Shown here one piece after another: positions 14,655 to 22,733 of a DNA stretch of 26,803 nucleotides (the first letter of the stretch is position 1; every line of letters starts with the position of its first letter). The notes beneath the pieces were generated by a model. It did no database searches and was not told where the DNA came from. It worked only from the letters and a program-made list of their open reading frames with translations. Position numbers and translations under genes: made by a program. This stretch comes from an uncultured Lachnospiraceae bacterium (GTDB lineage: Bacteria; Bacillota; Clostridia; Lachnospirales; Lachnospiraceae): assembly GCA_910589105.1 (NCBI GenBank), contig CAJUST010000030.1:699-27501 (forward strand). Direction: 5' to 3'.

Positions 14655-14680
14655 CGCCGCTCTATGCTGTTCGAGCGGCG
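14655..14680. terminator. Bidirectional terminator between the kinase gene and atpC
   Basis: CGCCGCTC (14655-14662) pairs perfectly with GAGCGGCG (14673-14680) around a 10-nt loop. A T run follows on the plus strand (CTTTTATTTTTT) and A residues precede it. It can end both the HipA-like gene and the converging ATP synthase operon. Confidence 0.9.
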
Positions 14681-14690
14681 CTTTTATTTT

Positions 14691-15104
14691 TTATTTCATA
14701 TCTTTGACGCCGATCCTTGTCAATGCCTTTCGCAGAGCAAACTCTGCGCGGGCTAAATCTATATCGGCTGTTTTTGCCATAAGGCGTTCTTCCGCTCTTT
14801 TTTTGGCGGCTTCTGCCCGGTTAATGTCTATCTCCTCTGACCATTCCGCTATTTCTGCCAGTAACGTCACCTGTTCGGGCAAAATTTCCGCGAATCCAGC
14901 ATGAACCGCGGCAATTTTTTCTCCCTCCGCTTCATGTATGATGACTGCTCCCGGAGCCAGTACGGTTGTCAGCGGTATATGGTTTTTGTAAACGCCAATC
15001 TGGCCGGAGTTAGTCGTAAACTCAATCATTTCCGCCTCTCCAGCATAAAAAACCCGATCCGGCGTTATGACTTGCACCTGAAACATTTTTTCATTGTCTG
15101 CCAT
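14691..15104 (-). CDS. atpC: ATP synthase F1 subunit epsilon
   Basis: A 137-residue subunit of the F1 central stalk that couples rotation and can inhibit ATP hydrolysis. Residues 1-85 are the beta-sandwich domain (FQVQVITPDRVFYAGEAEMI, GQIGVYKNHIPLTT, VHAGFAEIL). Residues 90-137 are the two-helix C-terminal domain (EEIDINRAEAAKKRAEERL). It is the last gene of the operon, 11 nt after atpD, and its stop codon lies next to the shared terminator. Confidence 0.96.
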   Translation of the reverse strand: MADNEKMFQVQVITPDRVFYAGEAEMIEFTTNSGQIGVYKNHIPLTTVLAPGAVIIHEAEGEKIAAVHAGFAEILPEQVTLLAEIAEWSEEIDINRAEAAKKRAEERLMAKTADIDLARAEFALRKALTRIGVKDMK

Positions 15105-15115
15105 TTTATCACCCC

Positions 15116-16507
15116 TTACTTCACACGGGCGCGCACTTCATCTATTGTTCCGGCATTTAAGAAATGGCTTTCCGGTACGTCGTCTAATTTGCCTTCTATA
15201 ATTTCTTTAAATCCTCTAACTGTTTCTGCAATTGGAACATATTTCCCTTCCAGACCCGTAAACTGCCCAGCGACAAAGAATGGCTGAGACAAAAATCTCT
15301 GCACTTTTCTTGCTCGGTTTACGACAAGCTTGTCGTCCTCTGAAAGTTCGTCCATACCTAAGATTGCAATAATATCCTGAAGTTCTTTGTATTTTTGCAG
15401 GATTTCCTGAACGCCGCGGGCAACTTCAAAATGCTCCTGCCCGACAATTCTCGGATCTAAGATTCGTGAAGTTGATCCAAGCGGGTCTACTGCCGGATAG
15501 ATTCCAAGCTCTGCAATGGAACGCTCTAAAACGGTCGTTGCATCTAAGTGGGCAAACGTTGTCGCCGGAGCCGGATCTGTAAGGTCATCGGCTGGAACGT
15601 AAACTGCCTGAACAGAAGTAATGGAACCATTTTTCGTTGATGTAATACGTTCCTGAAGCGTTCCCATTTCTGTCTGTAAGGTTGGCTGATAGCCTACGGC
15701 GGAAGGCATACGGCCTAATAATGCCGATACCTCAGAACCTGCCTGCGTAAAACGGAAAATATTATCAATGAATAAAAGCACATCTTTTCCGCCTTTATCG
15801 CGGAAATATTCCGCCATTGTCAGACCAGACAATCCAACGCGCATTCTGGCTCCGGGCGGCTCATTCATCTGCCCAAATACCATGGTCGTTTTATCAATTA
15901 CGCCGGATTCTTTCATTTCATAATAAAGGTCGTTCCCTTCACGGGTCCGCTCTCCTACTCCCGTAAATACGGAATAGCCGCCATGCTCTGTCGCTATATT
16001 GTGGATTAATTCCTGAATCAAAACTGTCTTGCCAACGCCTGCGCCGCCAAACAGCCCAATTTTTCCGCCCTTTTGGTACGGGCAAAGCAAATCCACTACT
16101 TTTATTCCGGTCTCCAGCATCTCCTGTGAAGTCGATTGTTCTTCAAAGGTAGGCGCTTTTCTATGGATAGGCCAATACTCAACGTTTTTCGGCGGCTTCA
16201 CTTCATCAATCGGCTCGCCTAAGACATTGAACATACGCCCCAATGTATTTTCACCAACCGGAACACTGATTGGCGCCCCGGTCGCTATAGCTTCCATTCC
16301 ACGGACAAGCCCGTCTGTAGAACCCATGGCAATACATCTGACCGTATCGTCACCCAGATGCTGAGACACTTCCACTACCAGCTTATTCCCCTCTTGGGTC
16401 GTAACGTTGATAGCGTCGTTAATCTCCGGCAAATGCCCCTCTGTAAATTTAATATCCAGAACGGCGCCGATAATCTGAGTGATTTTACCTATATTCTTAT
16501 CTGCCAT
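15116..16507 (-). CDS. atpD: ATP synthase F1 subunit beta
   Basis: A 463-residue catalytic subunit of F1. The Walker A motif is GGAGVGKTVLIQ, with the signature GERTREGNDLYYEM carrying the catalytic glutamate. MVFGQMNEPPGARMRV, LLFIDNIFRFTQAGSEVSALLGRMPS (the Walker B aspartate and adjoining segment) and the DELSEDDKL loop (the DELSEED equivalent that contacts gamma) are all intact. The length is standard. It follows atpG after 53 nt. Confidence 0.98.
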   Translation of the reverse strand: MADKNIGKITQIIGAVLDIKFTEGHLPEINDAINVTTQEGNKLVVEVSQHLGDDTVRCIAMGSTDGLVRGMEAIATGAPISVPVGENTLGRMFNVLGEPIDEVKPPKNVEYWPIHRKAPTFEEQSTSQEMLETGIKVVDLLCPYQKGGKIGLFGGAGVGKTVLIQELIHNIATEHGGYSVFTGVGERTREGNDLYYEMKESGVIDKTTMVFGQMNEPPGARMRVGLSGLTMAEYFRDKGGKDVLLFIDNIFRFTQAGSEVSALLGRMPSAVGYQPTLQTEMGTLQERITSTKNGSITSVQAVYVPADDLTDPAPATTFAHLDATTVLERSIAELGIYPAVDPLGSTSRILDPRIVGQEHFEVARGVQEILQKYKELQDIIAILGMDELSEDDKLVVNRARKVQRFLSQPFFVAGQFTGLEGKYVPIAETVRGFKEIIEGKLDDVPESHFLNAGTIDEVRARVK

Positions 16508-16560
16508 CTCTTTCTATCACTCCTTCTTTTCGGTTATCCCTCTTTGCCTTCCGGCATTCT

Positions 16561-17415
16561 TTATGAAATCGCTGACGCGCCCGCAATGATTTCGGTTAAT
16601 TCCTGCGTAATCGAACCTTGACGCGCCCGGTTGTATTTCAATGACAAATCACTTATCATTTCTTCTGCATTGCTTGTTGCTGAATCCATTGCCTGCATTC
16701 TGGCTCCGTTTTCGCTGGCTGCCGCTTCCACCAATGCGCCATAAAAAAGACTGGTGATATATTTCGGTATAATTAAATCCAACGCTTCTTCATCGTTTGG
16801 CTCATAATTCATTAAGATATTGGATTCGTCTTTTTCCTCTGTATCTCCAATTTCTATCGGAAGCAGCTTCATCAGTTTCGGCTCATGGCTTACGGTATTT
16901 TTAAAATGCGTATACGCCAAATATATTTCACCGATTTCTTCTTCCTGAAACGCTTTTAAAATCTGCTTACAGATTGCCGCCGCATCTTCATAAACCGGCG
17001 CTTCAATCACGGAAGAGTAATCTGACGCAATCTCATACCCTTTTCGTTCCAATGCTTCTTTTCCTTTGTTCCCGATGGAATATATCTTTACGTCCTCTTT
17101 GTCTATCCCGCTCTCTGTCACAAGCTTCACGACATTTGAGTTATATCCTCCGGCTAATCCGCGGTTTGAAGTGATTACTACAACCGCTTTCTTTTTGGAT
17201 GCGCCGGCATTCAGATAAGCGTGACGGATTGTACCGGAACGTTTCAGCATCGAAACTACCGTCTGATACATATAATTAAAATATGGATTCGTCTCCTCCG
17301 CGCGATTTTTCGCCTTCTGCAATTTGACTGTAGAAACAAGCTTCATGGCTTTTGTGATTTGCTGCGTACTTTGTATGCTGCTTCTTCTTCGCTTAATGTC
17401 TCTCATCGAGGCCAT
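16561..17415 (-). CDS. atpG: ATP synthase F1 subunit gamma
   Basis: A 284-residue subunit that forms the rotating shaft inside the alpha3-beta3 ring. The N-terminal helix starts MASMRDIKRRRSSIQSTQQI and continues TKAMKLVSTVKLQKAK. The middle has VVITSNRGLAGGYNSNV, and the C-terminal helix contains ENGARMQAMDSATSNAEEMI followed by YNRARQGSITQELTEI. All are gamma signatures and the length is normal. It lies 27 nt after atpA. Confidence 0.97.
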   Translation of the reverse strand: MASMRDIKRRRSSIQSTQQITKAMKLVSTVKLQKAKNRAEETNPYFNYMYQTVVSMLKRSGTIRHAYLNAGASKKKAVVVITSNRGLAGGYNSNVVKLVTESGIDKEDVKIYSIGNKGKEALERKGYEIASDYSSVIEAPVYEDAAAICKQILKAFQEEEIGEIYLAYTHFKNTVSHEPKLMKLLPIEIGDTEEKDESNILMNYEPNDEEALDLIIPKYITSLFYGALVEAAASENGARMQAMDSATSNAEEMISDLSLKYNRARQGSITQELTEIIAGASAIS

Positions 17416-17442
17416 AATTTTTCACCGCCCTTACTTCTCGTT

Positions 17443-18957
17443 CTACCGAAATGATTTTTTACATTCTTCAATCGCTTTAATTAACGCTTTTTCATTTTCT
17501 TTCGTCATTTCTTTCGTTTTGCGGATAGATTCTAAAATTTCCGGATATTTTGTCTCCACATAATCAAACAATTCTTCTTGGAAACGCAGCACATCTTCCA
17601 CAGGTATGTCAATTAAATATTTTTTAGTCGCCGCATAGATGATAACCACCTGATTTTCAACCGGCATCGGCTGATACTGCGGCTGCTTTAAGATTTCCCG
17701 GATTCTTTCCCCCTGAGCCAGTTTTTCCTTCGTATCAGCGTCTAATTCTGAACCAAACTGTGAAAATGCCGCTAATTCACGGTACTGCGCAAGCTCTACT
17801 CGAATCGGCGCCGCAATCTTCTTGATGGCTTTAATCTGCGCCGCTCCGCCTACGCGGGAAACGGAAAGCCCTGCGTTGATTGCCGGACGGAATCCGGCAT
17901 TAAACATATCTGTTTCCAAATAAATCTGTCCGTCCGTAATCGAAATTACATTAGTCGGAATATAAGCGGAAACGTCTCCTGCCTGCGTCTCGATAATTGG
18001 AAGCGCCGTTAATGATCCGCCTCCTAAACTGTCATTTAACCTTGCCGCGCGTTCTAATAATCTGGAATGAAGATAAAATACATCGCCCGGATACGCTTCA
18101 CGTCCCGGCGGCCTCTTTAACAACAGGGAGAGCGTCCGGTATGCCGCGGCATGTTTGCTCAAATCGTCATATACCACAAGTACGTCCTGTCCGTTTTCCA
18201 TCCATTCTTCTCCGATTGCGCATCCGGAATACGGCGCAATATACTGAAGCGGCGCCAGCTCGCTTGCAGTCGATGCAACGACTGTCGTATAAGAAAGCGC
18301 GCCAAATTCTTCTAACGTTTTTACAATCGAAGCAACCGTAGACGCTTTCTGGCCGATTGCCACGTAAATACATTTTACATCTTTGCCTTTTTGGTTGATA
18401 ATCGTATCAATCGCAATCGCAGTTTTGCCTGTTTGCTTATCGCCTATAATCAGCTCACGCTGGCCGCGTCCAATCGGCACCATGGCGTCGATTGCCTTAA
18501 TGCCTGTCTGAAGCGGCGTATCTACCGATTTTCTGGAAATAACGCCGCTTGCGACACGCTCAATTTTACGGAATTTTTCCGTTTCAATCGGCCCTTTGCC
18601 ATCAATCGGCTGTCCTAACGCATTTACAACACGCCCCAGCATGGCGTCGCCGACTGGGACTTCCACTACCCTTCCGGTAGTTTTTACTGTATCGCCTTCA
18701 TTAATGCTTCTGGCATCGCCTAACAAAACTGCTCCGACATTATCTTCCTCTAAATTAAGTATCATTCCATACACTTCACCGGGAAACTCTAAAAGCTCGC
18801 CCTGCATTGCATTTTCAAGCCCATGGATGCGGGCAATTCCATCTGCCACTTGAATTACCGTTCCTACATCCGCCACTTGAAGCTGCGCTGCATATCTTTT
18901 AATCTGTTCTTTAATTACAGAACTGATTTCCTCTGGTCTTAAATTCATGGAACTCAT
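17443..18957 (-). CDS. atpA: ATP synthase F1 subunit alpha
   Basis: A 504-residue regulatory nucleotide-binding subunit of F1. It begins MNLRPEEISSVIKEQI in the delta-contact region (after an initial MSS). The P-loop is GDKQTGKTAIAID, followed by YVAIGQKASTVA, VVYDDLSKHAAAYR, RPPGREAYPGDVFYLHSRLL and SITDGQIYLE, and the alpha-specific arginine segment is in GLSVSRVGGAAQ. The length is standard. Its start overlaps the end of atpH by 4 nt. Confidence 0.98.
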   Translation of the reverse strand: MSSMNLRPEEISSVIKEQIKRYAAQLQVADVGTVIQVADGIARIHGLENAMQGELLEFPGEVYGMILNLEEDNVGAVLLGDARSINEGDTVKTTGRVVEVPVGDAMLGRVVNALGQPIDGKGPIETEKFRKIERVASGVISRKSVDTPLQTGIKAIDAMVPIGRGQRELIIGDKQTGKTAIAIDTIINQKGKDVKCIYVAIGQKASTVASIVKTLEEFGALSYTTVVASTASELAPLQYIAPYSGCAIGEEWMENGQDVLVVYDDLSKHAAAYRTLSLLLKRPPGREAYPGDVFYLHSRLLERAARLNDSLGGGSLTALPIIETQAGDVSAYIPTNVISITDGQIYLETDMFNAGFRPAINAGLSVSRVGGAAQIKAIKKIAAPIRVELAQYRELAAFSQFGSELDADTKEKLAQGERIREILKQPQYQPMPVENQVVIIYAATKKYLIDIPVEDVLRFQEELFDYVETKYPEILESIRKTKEMTKENEKALIKAIEECKKSFR

Positions 18958-19511
18958 TCACCTACTTTCAACTGAATTTTCGATAATTCTCTGGATAAAT
19001 GATTGAGCTTCGTCCGAATACTGCTGTCCACCACACGATCCTTAATCCGAATTACCATACCGCCGATCAATGCGGCATCTACATCATAGTGCATTTCAAA
19101 TTCTACATACTTCGTCGTCTGAATCAATTTCTTTGCCACCTGCGCTTTCTGCGTTTCTGACAATTCTAATGCAGACGTCACATAAGCAGTTCCAATATTC
19201 TTTGATTCTTTTACTTCATTAATAAAATACTCCAGCACAGAATCCAGTTCGGCAAAATGCCCCTTATCGACAATCATGCCAATAAGTCCTACCAGCTCAT
19301 CTGATATCCGTCCTTTGAAAATATGTTCTATGATTTGAATTTTTTCTTCTTTTACAATCTTCGGATGATTCATTAATTTATAAATATCCGCATCTTCCTT
19401 TAAAACAGCGCGCGCTCCTTCCGCTTCTTCGTAAAACGCATCCAAGCGTTTTGACTCTGCCGCCACCTCAAATAATGCATCTCCATACGTTTTTGCAACT
19501 AGCTTTGCCAT
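18954..19511 (-). CDS. atpH: ATP synthase F1 subunit delta
   Basis: A 185-residue subunit that joins the outer stalk to the top of F1. Residues 1-105 form the N-terminal helical bundle (AKTYGDALFEVAAESKRLD, FLMNHPKI-type LMNHPKIVKEEK). The C-terminal part has VTSALELSETQKAQVAKKL and the family signature IGGMVIRIKDRVVDSSIRTKL. It overlaps atpF by 13 nt and atpA by 4 nt, so translation is probably coupled across the three. Confidence 0.95.
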   Translation of the reverse strand: MAKLVAKTYGDALFEVAAESKRLDAFYEEAEGARAVLKEDADIYKLMNHPKIVKEEKIQIIEHIFKGRISDELVGLIGMIVDKGHFAELDSVLEYFINEVKESKNIGTAYVTSALELSETQKAQVAKKLIQTTKYVEFEMHYDVDAALIGGMVIRIKDRVVDSSIRTKLNHLSRELSKIQLKVGE

Positions 19512-20014
19512 GTCGAATCACCCATTTCTTTCAGCGTTTCTTCTACAAGCGTATCCTGAATCTGAATATTCATTGAAGCAGTAACTACCTTTGCCGCCAT
19601 CATAGAGGCAACGGCAACCATCTCTTGCTTAACCTCGTCGATTGCGCGTTTTTTCTCCAATGCGGCTTCCTGACGCGCCCGCTCGATAATGCGGCCGGCT
19701 TCTTCTTTTGCCTCGTCCATAATTCTCGCTTCATTTTTTAATGCTTTCTGACGCGCTTCACTCAATATCTGCTCTGCTTCTTTTTCTACGCCTTTTAATT
19801 TGTTTTCATACAGCTCTTTTAATTCTTTTGCGCTCTCCTTATCGGCTGCTGCATCGCTAATGTTTTTCTGAATGCCTTCCTGCCTGTCTTTTAACAGTTT
19901 CCGAACCGGATTAAACAAAAGATAGCTTGCAAACAGAAATAACACAAACACAGATGCGCCAAATTGCAGCGCGTCCATCAATAGCTGCATGTCAAGCCCA
20001 AACAATCTATCCAT
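19499..20014 (-). CDS. atpF: ATP synthase F0 subunit b
   Basis: A 171-residue outer-stalk subunit. A single membrane helix at about 12-32 (ALQFGASVFVLFLFASYLLF) is followed by FNPVRKLLKDRQEGI, a typical b-subunit motif. The rest is a long charged coiled coil rich in Ala, Glu and Lys that dimerises and reaches up to delta. The length is slightly above the usual 160-165. It lies 70 nt after atpE, in a gap with a small GCGC-ATAA-GCGC hairpin that may help set the high c-subunit output. Confidence 0.95.
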   Translation of the reverse strand: MDRLFGLDMQLLMDALQFGASVFVLFLFASYLLFNPVRKLLKDRQEGIQKNISDAAADKESAKELKELYENKLKGVEKEAEQILSEARQKALKNEARIMDEAKEEAGRIIERARQEAALEKKRAIDEVKQEMVAVASMMAAKVVTASMNIQIQDTLVEETLKEMGDSTWQS

Positions 20015-20084
20015 ATTTAGAAGTTTACCCTCCTTTCCGTATCTAACAATCCGCGCTTATGCGCATTAAGGCAGCTTTTTACTG

Positions 20085-20342
20085 CTACCATGTCAAAGGT
20101 TTTACGAAAAGTAAGAGGATTGCCACAAGCAGACCGTACAGACCTGTTGTTTCGGCAACTGCCTGTCCTAATAACATCGTAGATGTAATGTCAGATTTTG
20201 CTCCCGGATTTCTTCCAACTGCATTTGCCGCATAACCAGCCGCAATACCCTGCCCGACGCCGGGCCCGATTCCTGCTATAACTGCCAAACCGGCGCCAAT
20301 AGCTGAACATGCTAAGATTAAGTCATTTCCTGAAATATTCAT
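20085..20342 (-). CDS. atpE: ATP synthase F0 subunit c, Na+-type
   Basis: An 85-residue hairpin of two membrane helices; many copies form the rotor ring. Helix 1 has the glycine-rich AVIAGIGPGVGQGIAAGYAA and helix 2 the ion-binding AVAETTGLYGLLVA. The Na+-ring ligand set known from Ilyobacter tartaricus (Q32, V63, E65, S66, T67, Y70) is matched with an offset of one: Q31, V62, E64, T65, T66 and Y69. This points to Na+ as coupling ion. The RNPGAK loop (for RQPE) contacts F1. An AGGAGG lies 8-9 nt before the ATG. Confidence 0.96.
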   Translation of the reverse strand: MNISGNDLILACSAIGAGLAVIAGIGPGVGQGIAAGYAANAVGRNPGAKSDITSTMLLGQAVAETTGLYGLLVAILLLFVKPLTW

Positions 20343-20381
20343 AATATAATTCCTCCTGTATATATAATTTTATACCTATCG

Positions 20382-21101
20382 TTACTCTGAATCAATCGCC
20401 TGGTTGATGTATGTCATCGTCAACATACAAAATACATAAGTCTGAATTGCCCCTGAGAATAAATCAAAATAAACATGGAGCGCAGACGGCCAAAATGTTG
20501 CAATCCAGCCTAATAATCCGTAAACCAGCGCCATAATAATCGTGCCTGACAAAATATTCGCAAACAGACGCAATGACAAGGAAATCGGCACTGCAATTTC
20601 ACTAATAATATTGATTGGAGCCCAAATCGGCCATGGATCGCACAATCCTTTGAGCACGCCCGACACATGCTGGTGTTTAAATTTGTTAAACTGAATCAAA
20701 CAAAATGTCATAACCCCAAGCGCAAACGTTACGCCATAATCAGCCGTCGGAGGCCTTAACCCAAAAATTCCGGATATATTGCTCATTAAGATAAAGATAA
20801 AAATTGTGCTGATATAATTCGCAAATTTAACGGAATTTACGCCCATTACGCCTTTTACCATTTTATCTAGCATCTCAACAATCAGCTCCACTACATTCTG
20901 AAAAGCGTCCGGCGTTTCCTTCGCATGTTTAATTTTCCTGTTCGCGGCAATAAAAAAACCAATTAACAGAATCATCACAATCAATACGCATACATGGGTC
21001 GTCGTAATCCAGCAGGTCTGGCCAAACACTTCGTAAGAAAACAAACCATGCACCATAATATCTATATCCGCGCCGGCTGACATCAAAATTGCATTATTCA
21101 A
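20382..21101 (-). CDS. atpB: ATP synthase F0 subunit a
   Basis: A 239-residue integral membrane stator subunit with about five or six helices that provides the ion half-channels. The essential arginine lies in ISLSLRLFANILSGTI. SVKFANYISTIFIFILMSNI and GLRPPTADYGVTFALG are also typical, and the C-terminal helix has IQTYVFCMLTMTYINQAI. It lies 12 nt after atpI and 39 nt before atpE. The first 20 or so residues, before the first helix, are acidic and probably external. Confidence 0.96.
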   Translation of the reverse strand: MNNAILMSAGADIDIMVHGLFSYEVFGQTCWITTTHVCVLIVMILLIGFFIAANRKIKHAKETPDAFQNVVELIVEMLDKMVKGVMGVNSVKFANYISTIFIFILMSNISGIFGLRPPTADYGVTFALGVMTFCLIQFNKFKHQHVSGVLKGLCDPWPIWAPINIISEIAVPISLSLRLFANILSGTIIMALVYGLLGWIATFWPSALHVYFDLFSGAIQTYVFCMLTMTYINQAIDSE

Positions 21102-21113
21102 ATTCTCACCTCC

Positions 21114-21548
21114 TTATTCCTGTTCTTCTATTTTTCCACTTTCAAAAGTTTCTGGCTCTCCCTCCTTTCTTTGAAATCTTATCATTACTTTATGCAATAG
21201 AGGCTGCATATACGCAGCAATTTTTAAACCCATTACCCCAACAAAAGCGGCAATAGGATTTCCAAGCTTAAAATATGAAATTACAAGAAATGCCGCCGCC
21301 ACCGCAAAATAACGTAAAAGCGACATAGTAATCAACTTCCCCCGGCCGCTCTGCGCGCTCACGGCATCTTCTATGACGACCGCCATATGAATTGCCATTC
21401 CAACCGCCAGCAGTATCCCCAGCCATAAGCCGGCTGAATACATTGCTTTTTGTTCCGTCAGCCAGATGCCGACAGACTGCGCAGCTATGCCGTAAAGAAT
21501 AATTCCCATCACCAGTTCGGGCAGCGCTTTATTTAGTCTTCTTAACAT
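21114..21548 (-). CDS. atpI: ATP synthase subunit I (AtpI-like)
   Basis: A 144-residue membrane protein with four helices (LVMGIILYGIAAQSVGIWL, SAGLWLGILLAVGMAIHMAV, LLRYFAVAAAFLVISYF, PIAAFVGVMGLKIAAYMQPL) and an acidic tail. AtpI-type proteins help assemble the c ring, and in some Na+ enzymes have been linked to Mg2+ or Na+ handling. I prefer the ATG at 21548, which has AGGG 9 nt upstream and fits homologues starting MLRRLNK. An in-frame ATG at 21578 would overlap atpZ by 50 nt and has no ribosome-binding site. Confidence 0.8.
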   Translation of the reverse strand: MLRRLNKALPELVMGIILYGIAAQSVGIWLTEQKAMYSAGLWLGILLAVGMAIHMAVVIEDAVSAQSGRGKLITMSLLRYFAVAAAFLVISYFKLGNPIAAFVGVMGLKIAAYMQPLLHKVMIRFQRKEGEPETFESGKIEEQE

Positions 21549-21780
21549 TTCTGGTATCCCTGTCACTTTCCTGTTCATATATTTTTTTCGCTAACCGGTA
21601 AATATTGCGAAAACCTGCAAGAGCGCCTATGACAAACAAAGGCGCCACTATTAACAGCATATCATACTTCTTTCCAATATATACCCCTAACATTGTGCAC
21701 ATTAAAATCGGGACAATCATATGAATCCCAAATTGCGTAATCAGAGCAAAAGATTGATAAACATTCTTCTTGTATTTCAC
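21529..21780 (-). CDS. atpZ: AtpZ/AtpI family protein
   Basis: An 83-residue protein with two membrane helices: SFALITQFGIHMIVPILMC and LLIVAPLFVIGALAGFRNIY. The layout, with a short basic tail, fits the AtpZ/AtpI family encoded at the head of many bacterial atp operons. The start is taken as GTG at 21780 because AAGGAGA lies 6 nt upstream; the open frame continues further but without support. Its end overlaps the start of atpI by 20 nt or more. Its role is probably F0 assembly or ion handling. Confidence 0.82.
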   Translation of the reverse strand: MKYKKNVYQSFALITQFGIHMIVPILMCTMLGVYIGKKYDMLLIVAPLFVIGALAGFRNIYRLAKKIYEQESDRDTRNVKKTK

Positions 21781-21793
21781 AAAAATTCTCCTT

Positions 21794-22279
21794 TTATAAA
21801 CACAGGGAAATTTCCCGATCCGTATGTTCATATTTATAATACCGCACGCCAGCCGCATCAAACATGCGTTTGGATGCAATCACTGCCGGAGTATCCCGAT
21901 ATTTGTCAGAATCAAACACAACTGTCTTAATTCCTGACTGAATAATCGCTTTTGCGCACTCATTACACGGAAACAATGAAACATATATCTTCGCGCCTTC
22001 CAAACTTCCACCCCGGTAATTGAGAATTGCATTCAGCTCGCTATGCGTTGTATACAAATACTTATTTTCCAAAGGCTCCCCTTCTCTTGCCCATGGAAAC
22101 GCATCATCAGAACAGCCGGAAGGAAACCCATTATATCCCATTGAAAGAATCTTATTATCGCCGCTTACAATACAGGCCCCTACCTGCGTATGTGGATCTT
22201 TTGATCGCATGGCGGAAAGCATCGCAACCCCCATAAAATACTCGTCCCAACTAATATAGTCCTTTCTTTTATCACTCAT
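21794..22279 (-). CDS. comEB: dCMP deaminase (ComEB-type)
   Basis: A 161-residue zinc enzyme of the cytidine/deoxycytidylate deaminase family. It converts dCMP to dUMP, feeding dTMP synthesis. The zinc site is HSELNAILNY (His and catalytic Glu) and SLFPCNECAKAI (two Cys). Nucleotide-binding residues are in YNGFPSGCSDDAFPW. ComEB names the Bacillus homologue in a competence operon, but here the gene lies in the atp operon and competence is not implied. The ATG has AAAGGAG 7 nt upstream and overlaps the phosphatase homologue by 8 nt. Confidence 0.92.
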   Translation of the reverse strand: MSDKRKDYISWDEYFMGVAMLSAMRSKDPHTQVGACIVSGDNKILSMGYNGFPSGCSDDAFPWAREGEPLENKYLYTTHSELNAILNYRGGSLEGAKIYVSLFPCNECAKAIIQSGIKTVVFDSDKYRDTPAVIASKRMFDAAGVRYYKYEHTDREISLCL

Positions 22280-22733
22280 AAAAAACTCCTTTATCCAAAA
22301 TATTTACAAGTTTTTTCAGCGTCGCAAGCAGTGTTTCATAGCAAAGCCCATACATTTGCAGCGTTCCTCCATAAGGGTCCATAACCTCAATTTCATCTCC
22401 CACATATTCCGAAAGCACATGAACCTTATTGGAATCGGCATGGGCAAACAATTCTAAAATTTTATCCCTATGTTTACTCTCCATCGCCAATACTAAAACA
22501 TTGCCCTGTAAATCATCTTCCGTAAGCTGGCTCGACATACAGCCTTCTGTAGAAAGCCCATTGCTAATCATCACCGCTTCCGCCTTTTGGTTCAAAGGCT
22601 CTGGAAATAAAACTACAAGCCCCCGCGCCAAAATTTCTATATTCCATGTTAAACCAAGATTTTTTAAAATCGCAGCAGCCATAATTTCCCTGCAATTACC
22701 GCTTTCGGCTGCAAATATTATTTTATCATACAA
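22272..22733 (-). CDS. Low-molecular-weight phosphatase homologue lacking the catalytic Cys
   Basis: A 153-residue protein of the LMW tyrosine/arginine phosphatase fold. The P-loop should read C-x-G-N-x-C-R-S, but here it is AESGNCRE, so the nucleophilic cysteine is Ala (A9) and the Ser after the Arg is Glu (E16). The second Cys (C14), the Arg (R15) and the distal acid D119-P120 in VMDPYGG are kept. It overlaps the Sua5 gene by 8 nt. In Bacillus subtilis the same neighbourhood (ywlC, ywlE, then atp) encodes the protein-arginine phosphatase YwlE. It is probably a pseudo-enzyme or has altered chemistry. The reading frame is intact. Confidence 0.82.
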   Translation of the reverse strand: MYDKIIFAAESGNCREIMAAAILKNLGLTWNIEILARGLVVLFPEPLNQKAEAVMISNGLSTEGCMSSQLTEDDLQGNVLVLAMESKHRDKILELFAHADSNKVHVLSEYVGDEIEVMDPYGGTLQMYGLCYETLLATLKKLVNILDKGVFYE

